From NCBI GenBank assembly GCA_937139475.1, contig CAKZQF010000196.1:1-43153 (forward strand): a stretch of 43,153 nt of DNA. The letters run 5' to 3'. Shown piece after piece: positions 34,723 through 42,982 of the stretch (position 1 is its first letter; each line of letters starts with the position of its first letter). This DNA comes from an uncultured Gammaproteobacteria bacterium (GTDB lineage: Bacteria; Pseudomonadota; Gammaproteobacteria; Enterobacterales; Psychrobiaceae). Both the position numbers and the translations under genes were made by a program. The notes beneath the pieces were generated by a model that was given only the letters and a program-made list of their open reading frames with translations, had not been told where the DNA came from and did not search any database.

Positions 34723-36213
34723 CTATCTCTTTATTAGTTTCTTTGATAAGTCATCTATTTTCTTACCGTATGGCGGTAACAGTCCGGCCAATTTAGGTAG
34801 ATTCAAGATGCCTTGCTTAAAGACTGATTTGCCATGGCTAAAGGTTTTAAAGCCTTCCCGCCCGTGATAATGCCCCATGCCACTGGCTCCAACGCCGCCA
34901 AATGGCAAATCGTCACAAGCAAAGTGCATCGCCAAGTCGTTAACTGTCATTGCGCCAGCAAGGGTATTTTTTATAATTTTGTCTTGCTCGGCTTGGTCAT
35001 TACCAAAGTAATACAGCGCCAATGGATTAGGTTTGCCGTTAATGTAATCAATGCAGTCATCCAGCGCGTCATAAGTGCGTACGCACAGTACTGGCCCAAA
35101 TAGTTCTTCCTGCATCACCAACATATCGTCGGTTGGATTAATCACTAAGTGCAGTGGGATTTTATGTTTGCTTCTGTCGTTCCAATCAGCTTGGGTTGGA
35201 TCGAGTGAAATAACCTGTGCGCCTTTTGCAATCGCATCGTCAAGGTAGCTTTTAACCCGATCAAAGTTTCCTTCGTTAATTAGCGATACAAAATCTGGGT
35301 TATCGACAAAGCTTGGAAAATGAGTTGCTGCAACTGATTTACACTGCTCGATAAAGGTGTCGAGTTTAGCCGTCGGTACAAAACAATAATCAGGGCTAAT
35401 ACACACCTGGCCACCATTCATGGCCTTAGTAGCAACAAGTTTGTCTACCGCATCTTCAAGCTTGTAACCATCGGAAATAATCACCGGTGACTTACCGCCA
35501 AGCTCTAAGGTTACTGGGGTGAGGTTCTGTGCTGCGGCTTGCATCACCATCTTTCCGATGTGGCCTGCACCAGTAAAAATGAGATGACCAAAGGGTAATT
35601 TGCTAAAGGCAATGCCAGTTTCAACGCCGCCGGTAACAATAACCACCTCATCTTCGTTAAAGTATTGTTTAAACAGGTTCTTCATTAGCTCACCCGTATG
35701 TGGTGTGAACTCAGAGGTTTTAATCATTGCGCGATTACCAGCGCCAAGAATGTCCGCTAATGGGCTAAAAATCATATTTACCGGGACATTCCAAGGCGTC
35801 ATCACTCCAACAATGCCTTTAGGCTGGTAGTGAATCGTGCTGCTGCCACCAAGTAATCCAGCGGGGAACATCGCTTGACGCTTCTCTGCTTTCATCCACT
35901 TTTTAAGGTTTTTCTTAACAAACTTAAGGTTTTGCAGCGAAATGAATAAATCGGTAAAGCGCGTTACGTGCTTTGAACGACAGCCGAAATCTTTTTCAAC
36001 GGCTTCACAAATTTTGTCTTGATGGGTGACTATCAAGTCGATACAGCGATCGAGTCGGTCGAGGCGAGTTGATAGGCTAGGGTAAGTCTCGTTAGCAAAA
36101 GCTTGACGCTGTGCATCAAGCATGGCATTTAACTGTGTTTCGCTCACGTCTTGATTGTTGTCTGCTAACGGTGTGGCTGCAACAGCTGGTGTCGGGGTAG
36201 CAACAGTAGACAT
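34723..36213 (-). CDS. coniferyl aldehyde dehydrogenase-like ALDH
   Basis: A 496-aa NAD(P)-dependent aldehyde dehydrogenase. Seen are TPWNVPVNMIFSPLADILG, the catalytic glutamate in LELGGKSPV, and the nucleophilic cysteine in GGQVCISPDYC. The region FVKKNLKKWMKAEKR and the C-terminal tail (KLAGLLPPYGKKID) mark the class 3/coniferyl aldehyde dehydrogenase branch, which may be membrane associated. It would oxidise an aldehyde made by the GMC enzyme or another alcohol oxidase to an acid for the downstream ligase. The N-terminal 20 residues are Ala/Pro/Thr-rich and probably disordered. Confidence 0.88.
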   Translation of the reverse strand: MSTVATPTPAVAATPLADNNQDVSETQLNAMLDAQRQAFANETYPSLSTRLDRLDRCIDLIVTHQDKICEAVEKDFGCRSKHVTRFTDLFISLQNLKFVKKNLKKWMKAEKRQAMFPAGLLGGSSTIHYQPKGIVGVMTPWNVPVNMIFSPLADILGAGNRAMIKTSEFTPHTGELMKNLFKQYFNEDEVVIVTGGVETGIAFSKLPFGHLIFTGAGHIGKMVMQAAAQNLTPVTLELGGKSPVIISDGYKLEDAVDKLVATKAMNGGQVCISPDYCFVPTAKLDTFIEQCKSVAATHFPSFVDNPDFVSLINEGNFDRVKSYLDDAIAKGAQVISLDPTQADWNDRSKHKIPLHLVINPTDDMLVMQEELFGPVLCVRTYDALDDCIDYINGKPNPLALYYFGNDQAEQDKIIKNTLAGAMTVNDLAMHFACDDLPFGGVGASGMGHYHGREGFKTFSHGKSVFKQGILNLPKLAGLLPPYGKKIDDLSKKLIKR

Positions 36214-36356
36214 CCTTGAAAACCTCTCTATGTTTGAGCTGCCGCTAAGCTAGCGGCGGCCCCTTAATTATATACGGTGGCTGATGTTCGATAATTCAGC
36301 AATTTCTTAAGGCTAACCTGTCGGCTACTATTTTCGAACTTTATTTTTTGAATGGA

Positions 36357-36371
36357 GAACTATTCATATTG
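36357..36371. promoter_or_regulatory. GAACTATTCATATTG element upstream of ALDH
   Basis: Matches 14 of 15 bases of GAACTATTCACATTG at 31987-32001 (difference T/C at position 11). It lies 144 bp before the ALDH start and could bind the same LysR-type regulator. Confidence 0.4.
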
Positions 36372-36389
36372 CTTATAATGTAATAGGCG

Positions 36390-37301
36390 TTATTTTAGTG
36401 AGTTAAAGCCCTTATCTTTAAGTTGCTGCTTAAGAAATTCTGAAAAAACTCGCACCTTAGGAGAGATATGTTTTCGTTGTGGATAAACTAATGATATCGG
36501 CAGCTCCTCGATTTTATAATTTGGTAGCAATACCTCTAATTGGCCATTTTCAATTTCCTGATAGATGGCGTAATTAGGCAGCATGGCAAGCCCACCGCCA
36601 TTTAACACAGCCTCGCGTGTTGCTGCCGCATCATTGGAGGAAAAGCGGCTATTGATGCTACAGGTGTATTCACGGTTACCCTTGTATAGATTAAGGGAAA
36701 CATAAGGCGGGCGATTAGGGGCCAGCCAACGAATATAACTGTGACTTTCTAGCTCTGATGGATGCTGTGGTCGGCCAAATTTATTAAGATACTGTGGCGA
36801 GGCGCAAAGAACGAATCTGGCAGTAAACAGTTCCACAGCAACTAGGCTTGAGTCGGCTAATGCTCCCATTCTTAATGACAAGTCATAACCCTTACCGATA
36901 AGATCTTCAAGTTGCTGGGAGTAGTGTAGTTCGACACTGACTTCTGGGTATTGCCGTTGAAAGTCAGGAATTAACGGCGCAATAACGGTATTACCAAATA
37001 AAGGCGATGCGCTTATTCTCAGCGTGCCTTGCGGTGCTTTGCGATAAAGTGTGAGCTCATCTTTTGCCAATTCAAGCTCTTGCTTAATTTGCTTGCAGCG
37101 TCGATAGAGTGCCTGGCCTTCCTCGGTCACATTGAGCTTGCGGGTTGAGCGCTGAATGAGTCTTACCCCAAATTCTTTTTCAAGTTCGGTGACTTTCTTA
37201 CTCACTGATGATTTTGCGATACCTAGCTGCTCTGCCGCTTTAGAAAAGCTGCCAGCTTCTAGTACACGGGCAAATACCATCATGTTTTGTAGTTCGTGCA
37301 T
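36390..37301 (-). CDS. LysR-family transcriptional regulator, CrgA/AaeR-like
   Basis: A 303-aa LysR regulator. The helix-turn-helix is at the N-terminus (FARVLEAGSFSKAAEQLGIA then KSSVSKKVTELEKEFGVRLI), followed by STRKLNVTEEG, typical of the large CrgA-like subgroup. The start is set at the ATG at 37301, with AGGA at 37308-37311, rather than the upstream TTG at 37319, which has no site. It lies upstream of ALDH on the same strand and divergent from a nitroreductase across 161 bp; that region has a TAGCG...CGCTA dyad. It probably controls one of the two neighbours. Confidence 0.9.
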   Translation of the reverse strand: MHELQNMMVFARVLEAGSFSKAAEQLGIAKSSVSKKVTELEKEFGVRLIQRSTRKLNVTEEGQALYRRCKQIKQELELAKDELTLYRKAPQGTLRISASPLFGNTVIAPLIPDFQRQYPEVSVELHYSQQLEDLIGKGYDLSLRMGALADSSLVAVELFTARFVLCASPQYLNKFGRPQHPSELESHSYIRWLAPNRPPYVSLNLYKGNREYTCSINSRFSSNDAAATREAVLNGGGLAMLPNYAIYQEIENGQLEVLLPNYKIEELPISLVYPQRKHISPKVRVFSEFLKQQLKDKGFNSLK

Positions 37302-37322
37302 ATCTAGTCCTATACTCAAAAT

Positions 37323-37341
37323 TAGCGTTCATTGTTCGCTA
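37323..37341. promoter_or_regulatory. TAGCG-N9-CGCTA dyad
   Basis: TAGCG (37323-37327) and CGCTA (37337-37341) lie in the LysR/nitroreductase divergent region; a wider CCTATA...TATAGG pair surrounds them. LysR-type dyads commonly have this spacing. Confidence 0.4.
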
Positions 37342-37462
37342 TAGGAAACAATGTATTCACATTTAGCATGTTTATCGATATTTTTGAAGTGATATATTGG
37401 GTACAACGAGAGCATTCCCGATAGCGGCATGCGCCAACAAACTCATAAGAGGTCTAAAAAGT

Positions 37463-38143
37463 ATGTCTAGTATGTCAGTTACTCAAGCACTCATGACGCG
37501 AAAGTCAGTACGTGTTTATGAAGACAAGCCCGTGCCACAACCACTATTGCAAGAAATCCTTGAATTAGCTGGACGCTCAGCTTCTGGTGGTAACGTACAA
37601 CCATGGAAAGTCGATGTGCTAACCGGTGACGCACTTAATAGCATGGCGCAATCGGTGCAAGGGTTTATTCAGCAAAGTGGCGGCAAGTCAGAGCCCGAAT
37701 TTCCGACTTACCCTAGTAAGCTAGCCGACCCTTATCATAGCCGCCGGGGTGACTGTGGTGAGTTGATGTATGACGCACTAGGGATCGCTCGTGAAGATAA
37801 AATGAATCGTATTATGCAAACGATGAAGAACTATAATTTCTTTGGTGCGCCCGTAGGAATCATTTTAAGCATGGATCGCGATATGGGGCAGCCGCAGTGC
37901 CTTGATATCGGTATCTACATGCAAAGTATCATGCTGTTAGCTAAAGAGCGTGGTTTAGATACCTGCCCACAAGTGAGCTGGACAGTATTCCCACAGCCAG
38001 TGCGAGAAGCGCTTGGCTTGGGTGATGATAAGAAAATTATGGCGGGCATCTGCCTTGGCTACAAAGCTGAGGGCGAAGCGGTTAATGAAATTAGCCAGGA
38101 GCGTGCTGCACTGGAAGATTATATTTCGTTTCATGGCTTCTAG
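37463..38143 (+). CDS. nitroreductase-family FMN oxidoreductase
   Basis: A 226-aa flavoprotein with the family N-terminus TRKSVRVYEDKPVP, GRSASGGNVQPWKV, the middle FFGAPVGIILSMDR and the C-terminal GLDTCPQVSW and GICLGYK. It reduces quinones, nitro groups or enoyl-like double bonds with NAD(P)H. The start is set at the ATG at 37463 with AAGAGG 10 bp upstream; the longer frame from 37397 lacks a site. Divergent from the CrgA-like LysR gene, it is the most likely target of that regulator. Confidence 0.85.
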   Translation: MSSMSVTQALMTRKSVRVYEDKPVPQPLLQEILELAGRSASGGNVQPWKVDVLTGDALNSMAQSVQGFIQQSGGKSEPEFPTYPSKLADPYHSRRGDCGELMYDALGIAREDKMNRIMQTMKNYNFFGAPVGIILSMDRDMGQPQCLDIGIYMQSIMLLAKERGLDTCPQVSWTVFPQPVREALGLGDDKKIMAGICLGYKAEGEAVNEISQERAALEDYISFHGF

Positions 38144-38145
38144 TG

Positions 38146-38204
38146 ATACCAATCCGATTAAGTAGCTTCCCACTCAGTGGGAACAAACTTAGTCAGATTG
38201 GTAT
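38146..38204. repeat. ATACCAATC imperfect hairpin repeat
   Basis: ATACCAATCCGATTAAGT (38146-38163) pairs with ACTTAGTCAGATTGGTAT (38187-38204) with two mismatches, enclosing an inner TTCCCA/TGGGAA stem. It begins three bases after the nitroreductase stop. Hairpins of this sequence are a dispersed class I associate with Alteromonadales-like genomes. Confidence 0.65.
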
Positions 38205-38222
38205 TAACTAATAAAACAACCT

Positions 38223-38260
38223 AAAAGGAGAGTAGGGCGAATAGCCCCACTCTCCTTTTT
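38223..38260 (+). terminator. terminator downstream of nitroreductase
   Basis: AAAAGGAGAGT (38223-38233) pairs with ACTCTCCTTTT (38249-38259), with an inner GGGC/GCCC, then a T run. The A-rich left side allows action on both strands. Confidence 0.88.
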
Positions 38261-38301
38261 TATTGCCTTTTGATAAGCAACCAACATCAAATCAAAGGCA
38301 C

Positions 38302-38328
38302 AAAAAAGCCGACGTTGAGTCGGCTTTT
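38302..38328 (-). terminator. terminator of the DUF1302 gene
   Basis: AAAAGCCGAC (38304-38313) pairs with GTCGGCTTTT (38319-38328); on the minus strand the hairpin is followed by six U, 24 bp after the stop. Confidence 0.88.
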
Positions 38329-38351
38329 AACAGTTAAATCGCGATGAGAGC

Positions 38352-39893
38352 TTAGAATGCGTATTTAACGTTGAGCGATAGGTTATCGCGGTCAAAGTTA
38401 CTGCTTGATTTTACAACGTTTGTTGCGTCAAAGTCGCCAATGTATGCCGCATAGTTAATACCAACCTGAACACCTGTGCGTGGGTGCGTGAACAGAGCAC
38501 TTAGTCCTGCGCGTTGGTCACCTTCAGCAGCGCTACCACTTAAACCACCCGTTAGCGTACGACCGCTAATTTGGTTTTGGTAGTTAACCGTGATGCCAAG
38601 ATCCCAGTTCTCAGTAATACCCGGGTAACCAAAGTTTGCGCTTGTTGCTAGTGCAAAGCCGTGGTTAGTCCATAGAGGTGTGTTAGTACCTGGAACAAAG
38701 GCAACGGGAATATCCTTAATACCACGTATGTCGATGTCTCTGATATCAACGTAAGAGATTTCAGTAGTCACTGTGATGTTATCGGCAATCGCTGAACGAC
38801 CAAAGTTGGTGATCGCATTGACGCTTGTTTGTAATACGGTGCTGGTAGAAGGTGAGCCCAATCCATTACCAAGAATTACTGGCGCGCCATCTTTATAGGT
38901 TACTTCACCGGCGAACGAGTTCATGCCTGTTGTTGTAGTGAACGTTGCACCAACTAACTCAACTTTTTCAGCGTAACGGATCTGGTAGTTACTGCCAATG
39001 AAGTATGGAGCACCAGAACCTGGATTGATATCAGGTAGTGGAATACGATCGCCATACTCTAAGTAGAATAAACCAAATTCAGTATTCTCGCTGAGACGGT
39101 AACGAGCACCAACACCCCATTGATCATTATCACCTGGTTCAATATCTTCGCCACGCAGACCAAAGCCACAGCCACCTGGCGCCAGCGGGTGAGGCGCTAC
39201 ACAAAATGCCCCTTTACCCGTGGTTTCACCTGTGCTCCAGAATGTACCAGGCTCCGGCACTGTCGTTTCATGCCAGTTAAATTGATAATGCGCCAATAGT
39301 GAAAAATCAGGCGTGATTTCTAACTGCATTGAGATTTGATCTTCAGGCAGCAGGATGTCCTTAATTTCAGCGCCAGGCGTAGTTGCCTTAATTGCATCTG
39401 ATGGACCTTGAGCCAGTGAAATTGACGGGAAGAATAAACCTTCGCCCCAAGCAACCACATGCTTACCTAAACGGATATCAGCATAACCTGATTCGCCAAA
39501 AGAAAACGAGGTATAAACGTAAAAATCTAATAGGCGAGCGTAACCACCATGATATTTTTCAGCTTCAGCACTAAATTCATCACCTTGATAAACATCGTCA
39601 TAGAAGCCAGTTGCTGACATCACTAAACCATAGTTATCTTTACGGTAATGAGTTTCAAGCAATAGTGAAACACCGTTAGCAATTAAATCATTCTTTTCAA
39701 AGTTAAAGTTACCGCTGCTTGCCAATTCCGGCGCAGCATCTTCAAGGCGTATACCTAATGAGTAGTTAACTGTCGCTTTCCAATCAAATGAGGCGCCATT
39801 GTCAAACTCGATAGTCTCACCGGCCAAGGCCTGACCTGATAGGCAAGCTGTCATCACAGCAGCGGCAAGAGCGTTTGTTTTAAAGTTTTTCAT
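38352..39893 (-). CDS. DUF1302 outer-membrane-type protein
   Basis: A 513-aa exported protein. The N-terminus is a signal peptide (MKNFKTNALAAAVMTACLSG then QALA, cleavage near residue 24), and the mature part has the DUF1302 start FDNGASFDWKATVNYSLGIR and many alternating beta-strand segments ending in NLSLNVKYAF, with the terminal phenylalanine of outer-membrane barrels. DUF1302 proteins are commonly encoded next to DUF1329 and near hydrophobic-substrate catabolism genes, and are thought to help uptake or envelope transfer. The DUF1329 gene ends 24 bp upstream, so they form an operon. Confidence 0.88.
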   Translation of the reverse strand: MKNFKTNALAAAVMTACLSGQALAGETIEFDNGASFDWKATVNYSLGIRLEDAAPELASSGNFNFEKNDLIANGVSLLLETHYRKDNYGLVMSATGFYDDVYQGDEFSAEAEKYHGGYARLLDFYVYTSFSFGESGYADIRLGKHVVAWGEGLFFPSISLAQGPSDAIKATTPGAEIKDILLPEDQISMQLEITPDFSLLAHYQFNWHETTVPEPGTFWSTGETTGKGAFCVAPHPLAPGGCGFGLRGEDIEPGDNDQWGVGARYRLSENTEFGLFYLEYGDRIPLPDINPGSGAPYFIGSNYQIRYAEKVELVGATFTTTTGMNSFAGEVTYKDGAPVILGNGLGSPSTSTVLQTSVNAITNFGRSAIADNITVTTEISYVDIRDIDIRGIKDIPVAFVPGTNTPLWTNHGFALATSANFGYPGITENWDLGITVNYQNQISGRTLTGGLSGSAAEGDQRAGLSALFTHPRTGVQVGINYAAYIGDFDATNVVKSSSNFDRDNLSLNVKYAF

Positions 39894-39917
39894 ATTATTA
39901 TCCCTTCCATTGCCTAA

Positions 39918-41303
39918 TTAGTGGCTTAATCTACGTAATGCTGCAGGTGTAAAGTTTTCTTTCGAAAGCTTCTGGCCGTTTAATAGCGGGCCTTTCTTAC
40001 GCTCTTGGAACATGTTGTAACCGACATAACCACCTGTGGTCAGGTCATGATAGAAACTTGTTCCAGCTTCCCAAGAGTTAGCATCAAATGCGTAGTAATA
40101 GTTAATGAAAGCGTGTTGTACCAATGTGCCACGAGTATCGTAGTAATCAGCCATTACACCGTGCCAAGTATCTTCATCGATATACATGGTACGAATACCG
40201 TAACGATGACGATAGCTGTCTTTTAATTTACCTTCTAATACCCAAACACGACGTAGCTCGTAGCGTAGGTAATCAGGATTCGCGTGACCAACAGCCAGTA
40301 GATCATCATATTTCACATCAGCGCCATGCACTTTGTATGAGTTAGCAGGGATATAAATCTCTTTTTTGCCTTTTAAAGACCATTCAAAGCGTTCTGGTGA
40401 ACCATTCATTAGACGGTCTGAATCAATGGTTAACTTACCTGAAGTACCACCGATTGGCGTATCAAAACCATATTCTGGTAACTGACGTACACGACGTGTA
40501 CCCGGGTTATAAGCCCATGCTAGACGTGTACCACGTGCAAAGTTAACTGGCTCCGAAGTTACCGTTGCTGAGCCTTTTTTACGGGCTGGCAATAGTGTTG
40601 TACCTTGGCTGTAAGCCATCACACCTTCCATAGGCTTGCCTACTTCGTCAGGGTGGTTAGTTACGTTTAAACCTACATTAGTTAAACGACCCCAGGATAC
40701 TTTACCCGATGAGTTCACATCGGCGACATCACGTAGTGTGCTGTAAGTATAAGCACGGTATGGGAAGTTATGGTTAGCAAGAACCTGTAGTGCTTGTGTT
40801 TCATCTGGGATTGGGAAAGGTACGCCACCTTTGTAACCGGTAAAGCCAAAGCCATCGTCGATTAGCTCAGATTCAACCGCGTTCTTTTTAACAACGTTAC
40901 AAATTTCATCTGGGTAACGGAAGTCGCGACGACCTTGGTAAACAGGGATTTTGTAAGTGTTAGGGTAGCGTTCAAACATGGCTTGCTGGCCAGCAGTTAG
41001 ATTGCTTGCATACTCTTTGTAATTCTTACCATCAATCGTCAGAATTGGTTTGTCAGATGCGTAAGGATCAACAGGGTGTTGGCCAACGTTAGGGGTGTAC
41101 TCAATGCCTTCAGGAATGCCTAGCCATTTACCAGAATACGCGGGAATTGTTCCAGCTTCGTTTCCAGCAGCGACTGCGCCCATACAAGTTAATTCGCCAC
41201 CTAATTTGGCCGCGTCTTCAACTGAAACTTTGGCGAAAACCGCTGCACTGTTACCGACAAGTAGTGCTGCAACCAAAGGTTTTAGTAATTTGGTACTATT
41301 CAT
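39918..41303 (-). CDS. DUF1329 exported protein
   Basis: A 461-aa exported protein of the DUF1329 family. The start is at the ATG at 41303 with AAGGAG properly spaced; a longer frame begins 21 bp upstream. A signal peptide (MNSTKLLKPLVAALLVGNSA then AVFA) precedes KVSVEDAAKLGGELTCMG. Family-typical blocks include GTIPAYSGKW, TYKIPVYQGRRDFRYPDEIC, and RRVWVLEGKLKDSYRHRYG. The fold is thought to be LolA/LolB-like, suggesting periplasmic shuttling of a hydrophobic ligand to or from the DUF1302 barrel. It is the first gene of the pair. Confidence 0.88.
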   Translation of the reverse strand: MNSTKLLKPLVAALLVGNSAAVFAKVSVEDAAKLGGELTCMGAVAAGNEAGTIPAYSGKWLGIPEGIEYTPNVGQHPVDPYASDKPILTIDGKNYKEYASNLTAGQQAMFERYPNTYKIPVYQGRRDFRYPDEICNVVKKNAVESELIDDGFGFTGYKGGVPFPIPDETQALQVLANHNFPYRAYTYSTLRDVADVNSSGKVSWGRLTNVGLNVTNHPDEVGKPMEGVMAYSQGTTLLPARKKGSATVTSEPVNFARGTRLAWAYNPGTRRVRQLPEYGFDTPIGGTSGKLTIDSDRLMNGSPERFEWSLKGKKEIYIPANSYKVHGADVKYDDLLAVGHANPDYLRYELRRVWVLEGKLKDSYRHRYGIRTMYIDEDTWHGVMADYYDTRGTLVQHAFINYYYAFDANSWEAGTSFYHDLTTGGYVGYNMFQERKKGPLLNGQKLSKENFTPAALRRLSH

Positions 41304-41642
41304 CCTTTTCTCCTTAACCGACATTTTCGTTCGCTGATGGAGTTATCATCGAATCAATGCCTTTGTATCTGTTATTTTTTGATGTAGCTCAATATTTATT
41401 CAAACGCGCAAGCATGAAATCGTCTATAAGGACTAGTCAGGTTGGTACAGTGCTAAGTTGACTCGCACTGTAGGGAGCAAAGCACAGGTTTATGGTGTGG
41501 TTGCTATAAATATGAAATTGAATAAAAGGGCGTGAAGTTGGCTATGGGCGTGCAAAGAACGCTAAGTGGTAAAAGTCGTGGCGATGAAAAACTGCATGAG
41601 CTTATACTGGAATGGTCTTAAAATTGTAGACATCATTTGTTA
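41304..41642. other. intergenic region upstream of DUF1329
   Basis: A 339-bp non-coding stretch between two minus-strand genes that should contain the DUF1329-DUF1302 promoter. No palindrome, ORF or RNA was strong enough to call. Confidence 0.35.
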
Positions 41643-42518
41643 CTAATTCATATGATTGTCTTCATAATATGGTTCTACATGTATCGATGTGTCGAGCACA
41701 TTGAATTTTTCTGCGATGAGTGACTCTACCGCCGTGGCAATATCGTGTGAATCGTTAGTCGACAGGTTAGGGTCAACAGAAATAACTAAATCAATCGACT
41801 TATCACTCCCTATCCAACGCGATCTTATGCGGCTGACCTTGCGCACGCCATCAACCTTTTCTACTGAGTGAGCTAGTAATTCAGGTTCAATAGCGAATTG
41901 ATCGACAAGTATGGGTAAGGCTCGCTTAATAAGGCCGTAAGCGAGATAAAGTATAATTCCCGAGACGGCCAACGCACATATTTTATCTAGCCATAAATAC
42001 CCCATGGCAGATAACTGCCACCCGATAATAACAACAACGGTTGTTAGCACGTCTGAAAATGTATGAGTTGAATCGGCAAGTAAAATGTCTGATTTTAGCC
42101 GGTGTGCCCACATGCGCTGCCAGCTTGCCAGTGCGATATTAAGCACTAGCACACCTATCATCACACCAAGAGTCCACGGCGAATTAGCAATGACGGTCTC
42201 ATCCCGAACAATGGCGTACTTAGCCAGCTCAAATGCGAGCACAACCAGTAATGATGCGAGAAAGAAAACGGCTAAAGTTTCGAATTTACGATGGCCATAA
42301 GGGTGTTCACGATCTGGTGGGGAGCTAGACAGCCTAACAATAACCAGGGCAACAATATTATTAGCAACATCAGTGAGCGAATGAATTGCATCCCCCATAA
42401 TTCCAAGAGAACCGGTTACTAAGCCAACAACCAGCTTGGCGATAAACACAACAATGTTTACAGAACCTTCAACTAAGATTATTCGCTGAACGTCTTTATC
42501 TCTTTGAGGAGTATCCAC
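41643..42518 (-). CDS. cation diffusion facilitator (CDF/FieF-like)
   Basis: A 291-aa inner-membrane metal/proton antiporter. About six membrane segments are visible; the metal-site helix reads GIMGDAIHSLTDVANN, followed by HPYGHRKFETLAVF, and the second site ADSTHTFSDVLTT. The cytoplasmic C-terminal domain ends HVEPYYEDN. Zinc, iron or manganese export is usual for the family. The start is GTG at 42518, since AGGA lies 5 bp upstream and no in-frame ATG fits. It is not obviously connected with the catabolic genes. Confidence 0.88.
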   Translation of the reverse strand: MDTPQRDKDVQRIILVEGSVNIVVFIAKLVVGLVTGSLGIMGDAIHSLTDVANNIVALVIVRLSSSPPDREHPYGHRKFETLAVFFLASLLVVLAFELAKYAIVRDETVIANSPWTLGVMIGVLVLNIALASWQRMWAHRLKSDILLADSTHTFSDVLTTVVVIIGWQLSAMGYLWLDKICALAVSGIILYLAYGLIKRALPILVDQFAIEPELLAHSVEKVDGVRKVSRIRSRWIGSDKSIDLVISVDPNLSTNDSHDIATAVESLIAEKFNVLDTSIHVEPYYEDNHMN

Positions 42519-42586
42519 ATCAATCCTATTTAGTGAAACCGTCTAACATTTTCTAGCAACTAAAACTAATGAGTTAGATAGATTGG

Positions 42587-42691
42587 CTATGCGTCTGGGA
42601 GCCTTTCATCTAAAGTTTTTAGTGAGCGCAAAAACAGCCCCACGCCACCAATGGCTAAAACCAGTATTACAATTAAATCAAAAGATGTCAT
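42587..42691 (-). CDS. possible 34-aa single-pass membrane peptide
   Basis: A short frame encoding MTSFDLIVILVLAIGGVGLF followed by a charged tail (RSLKTLDERLPDA). It has one clean membrane helix (residues 5-21) and the positive-inside pattern of small membrane proteins. No ribosome-binding site is visible before the ATG at 42691, so translation is doubtful. Confidence 0.3.
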   Translation of the reverse strand: MTSFDLIVILVLAIGGVGLFLRSLKTLDERLPDA

Positions 42692-42718
42692 GGTTTTGAA
42701 GCTGAATCGGATCGATGA

Positions 42719-42922
42719 TATCACGCCAATGGCTTTATAGATTATCAAATCAATAAACAGCTAAAAGTGCGTCTTAAGGGGGTTAACCTGCTCAATAATA
42801 AATATAGCGTCTATAAAAGGCGCCACCATGGATTGTTTACTGAAACTGACGTGTTCCAACATCAGGCGCGGGATAACGAATATGCAGCTAAGTATTCACT
42901 GATATTAACGGGGCAGTTTTAG
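42719..42922 (+). pseudogene. C-terminal remnant of a TonB-dependent-receptor-like barrel
   Basis: An open frame of 67 codons ending at the TAG at 42922 reads like the last beta-strands of an outer-membrane receptor: FIDYQINKQLKVRLKGVNLL, then NNKYSVYKRR, a loop (VFQHQARDNEY), and KYSLILTGQF with a terminal phenylalanine. It has no plausible start, and a TGA lies directly upstream at 42716, so the rest of the gene has been lost. Codon by codon it keeps the strand pattern, so the loss may be recent. The exact receptor type cannot be told. Confidence 0.65.
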
Positions 42923-42934
42923 GCGGGAAAATAA

Positions 42935-42963
42935 AAAAGGAACACCGATTGTGTGTTCCTTTT
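42935..42963. terminator. terminator hairpin
   Basis: AAAAGGAACAC (42935-42945) pairs with GTGTTCCTTTT (42953-42963). It lies 12 bp after the receptor remnant's stop and 19 bp beyond the stop of the partial minus-strand gene, so it can serve both. Confidence 0.85.
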
Positions 42964-42982
42964 AATTGCCTAGTCACTTGGG

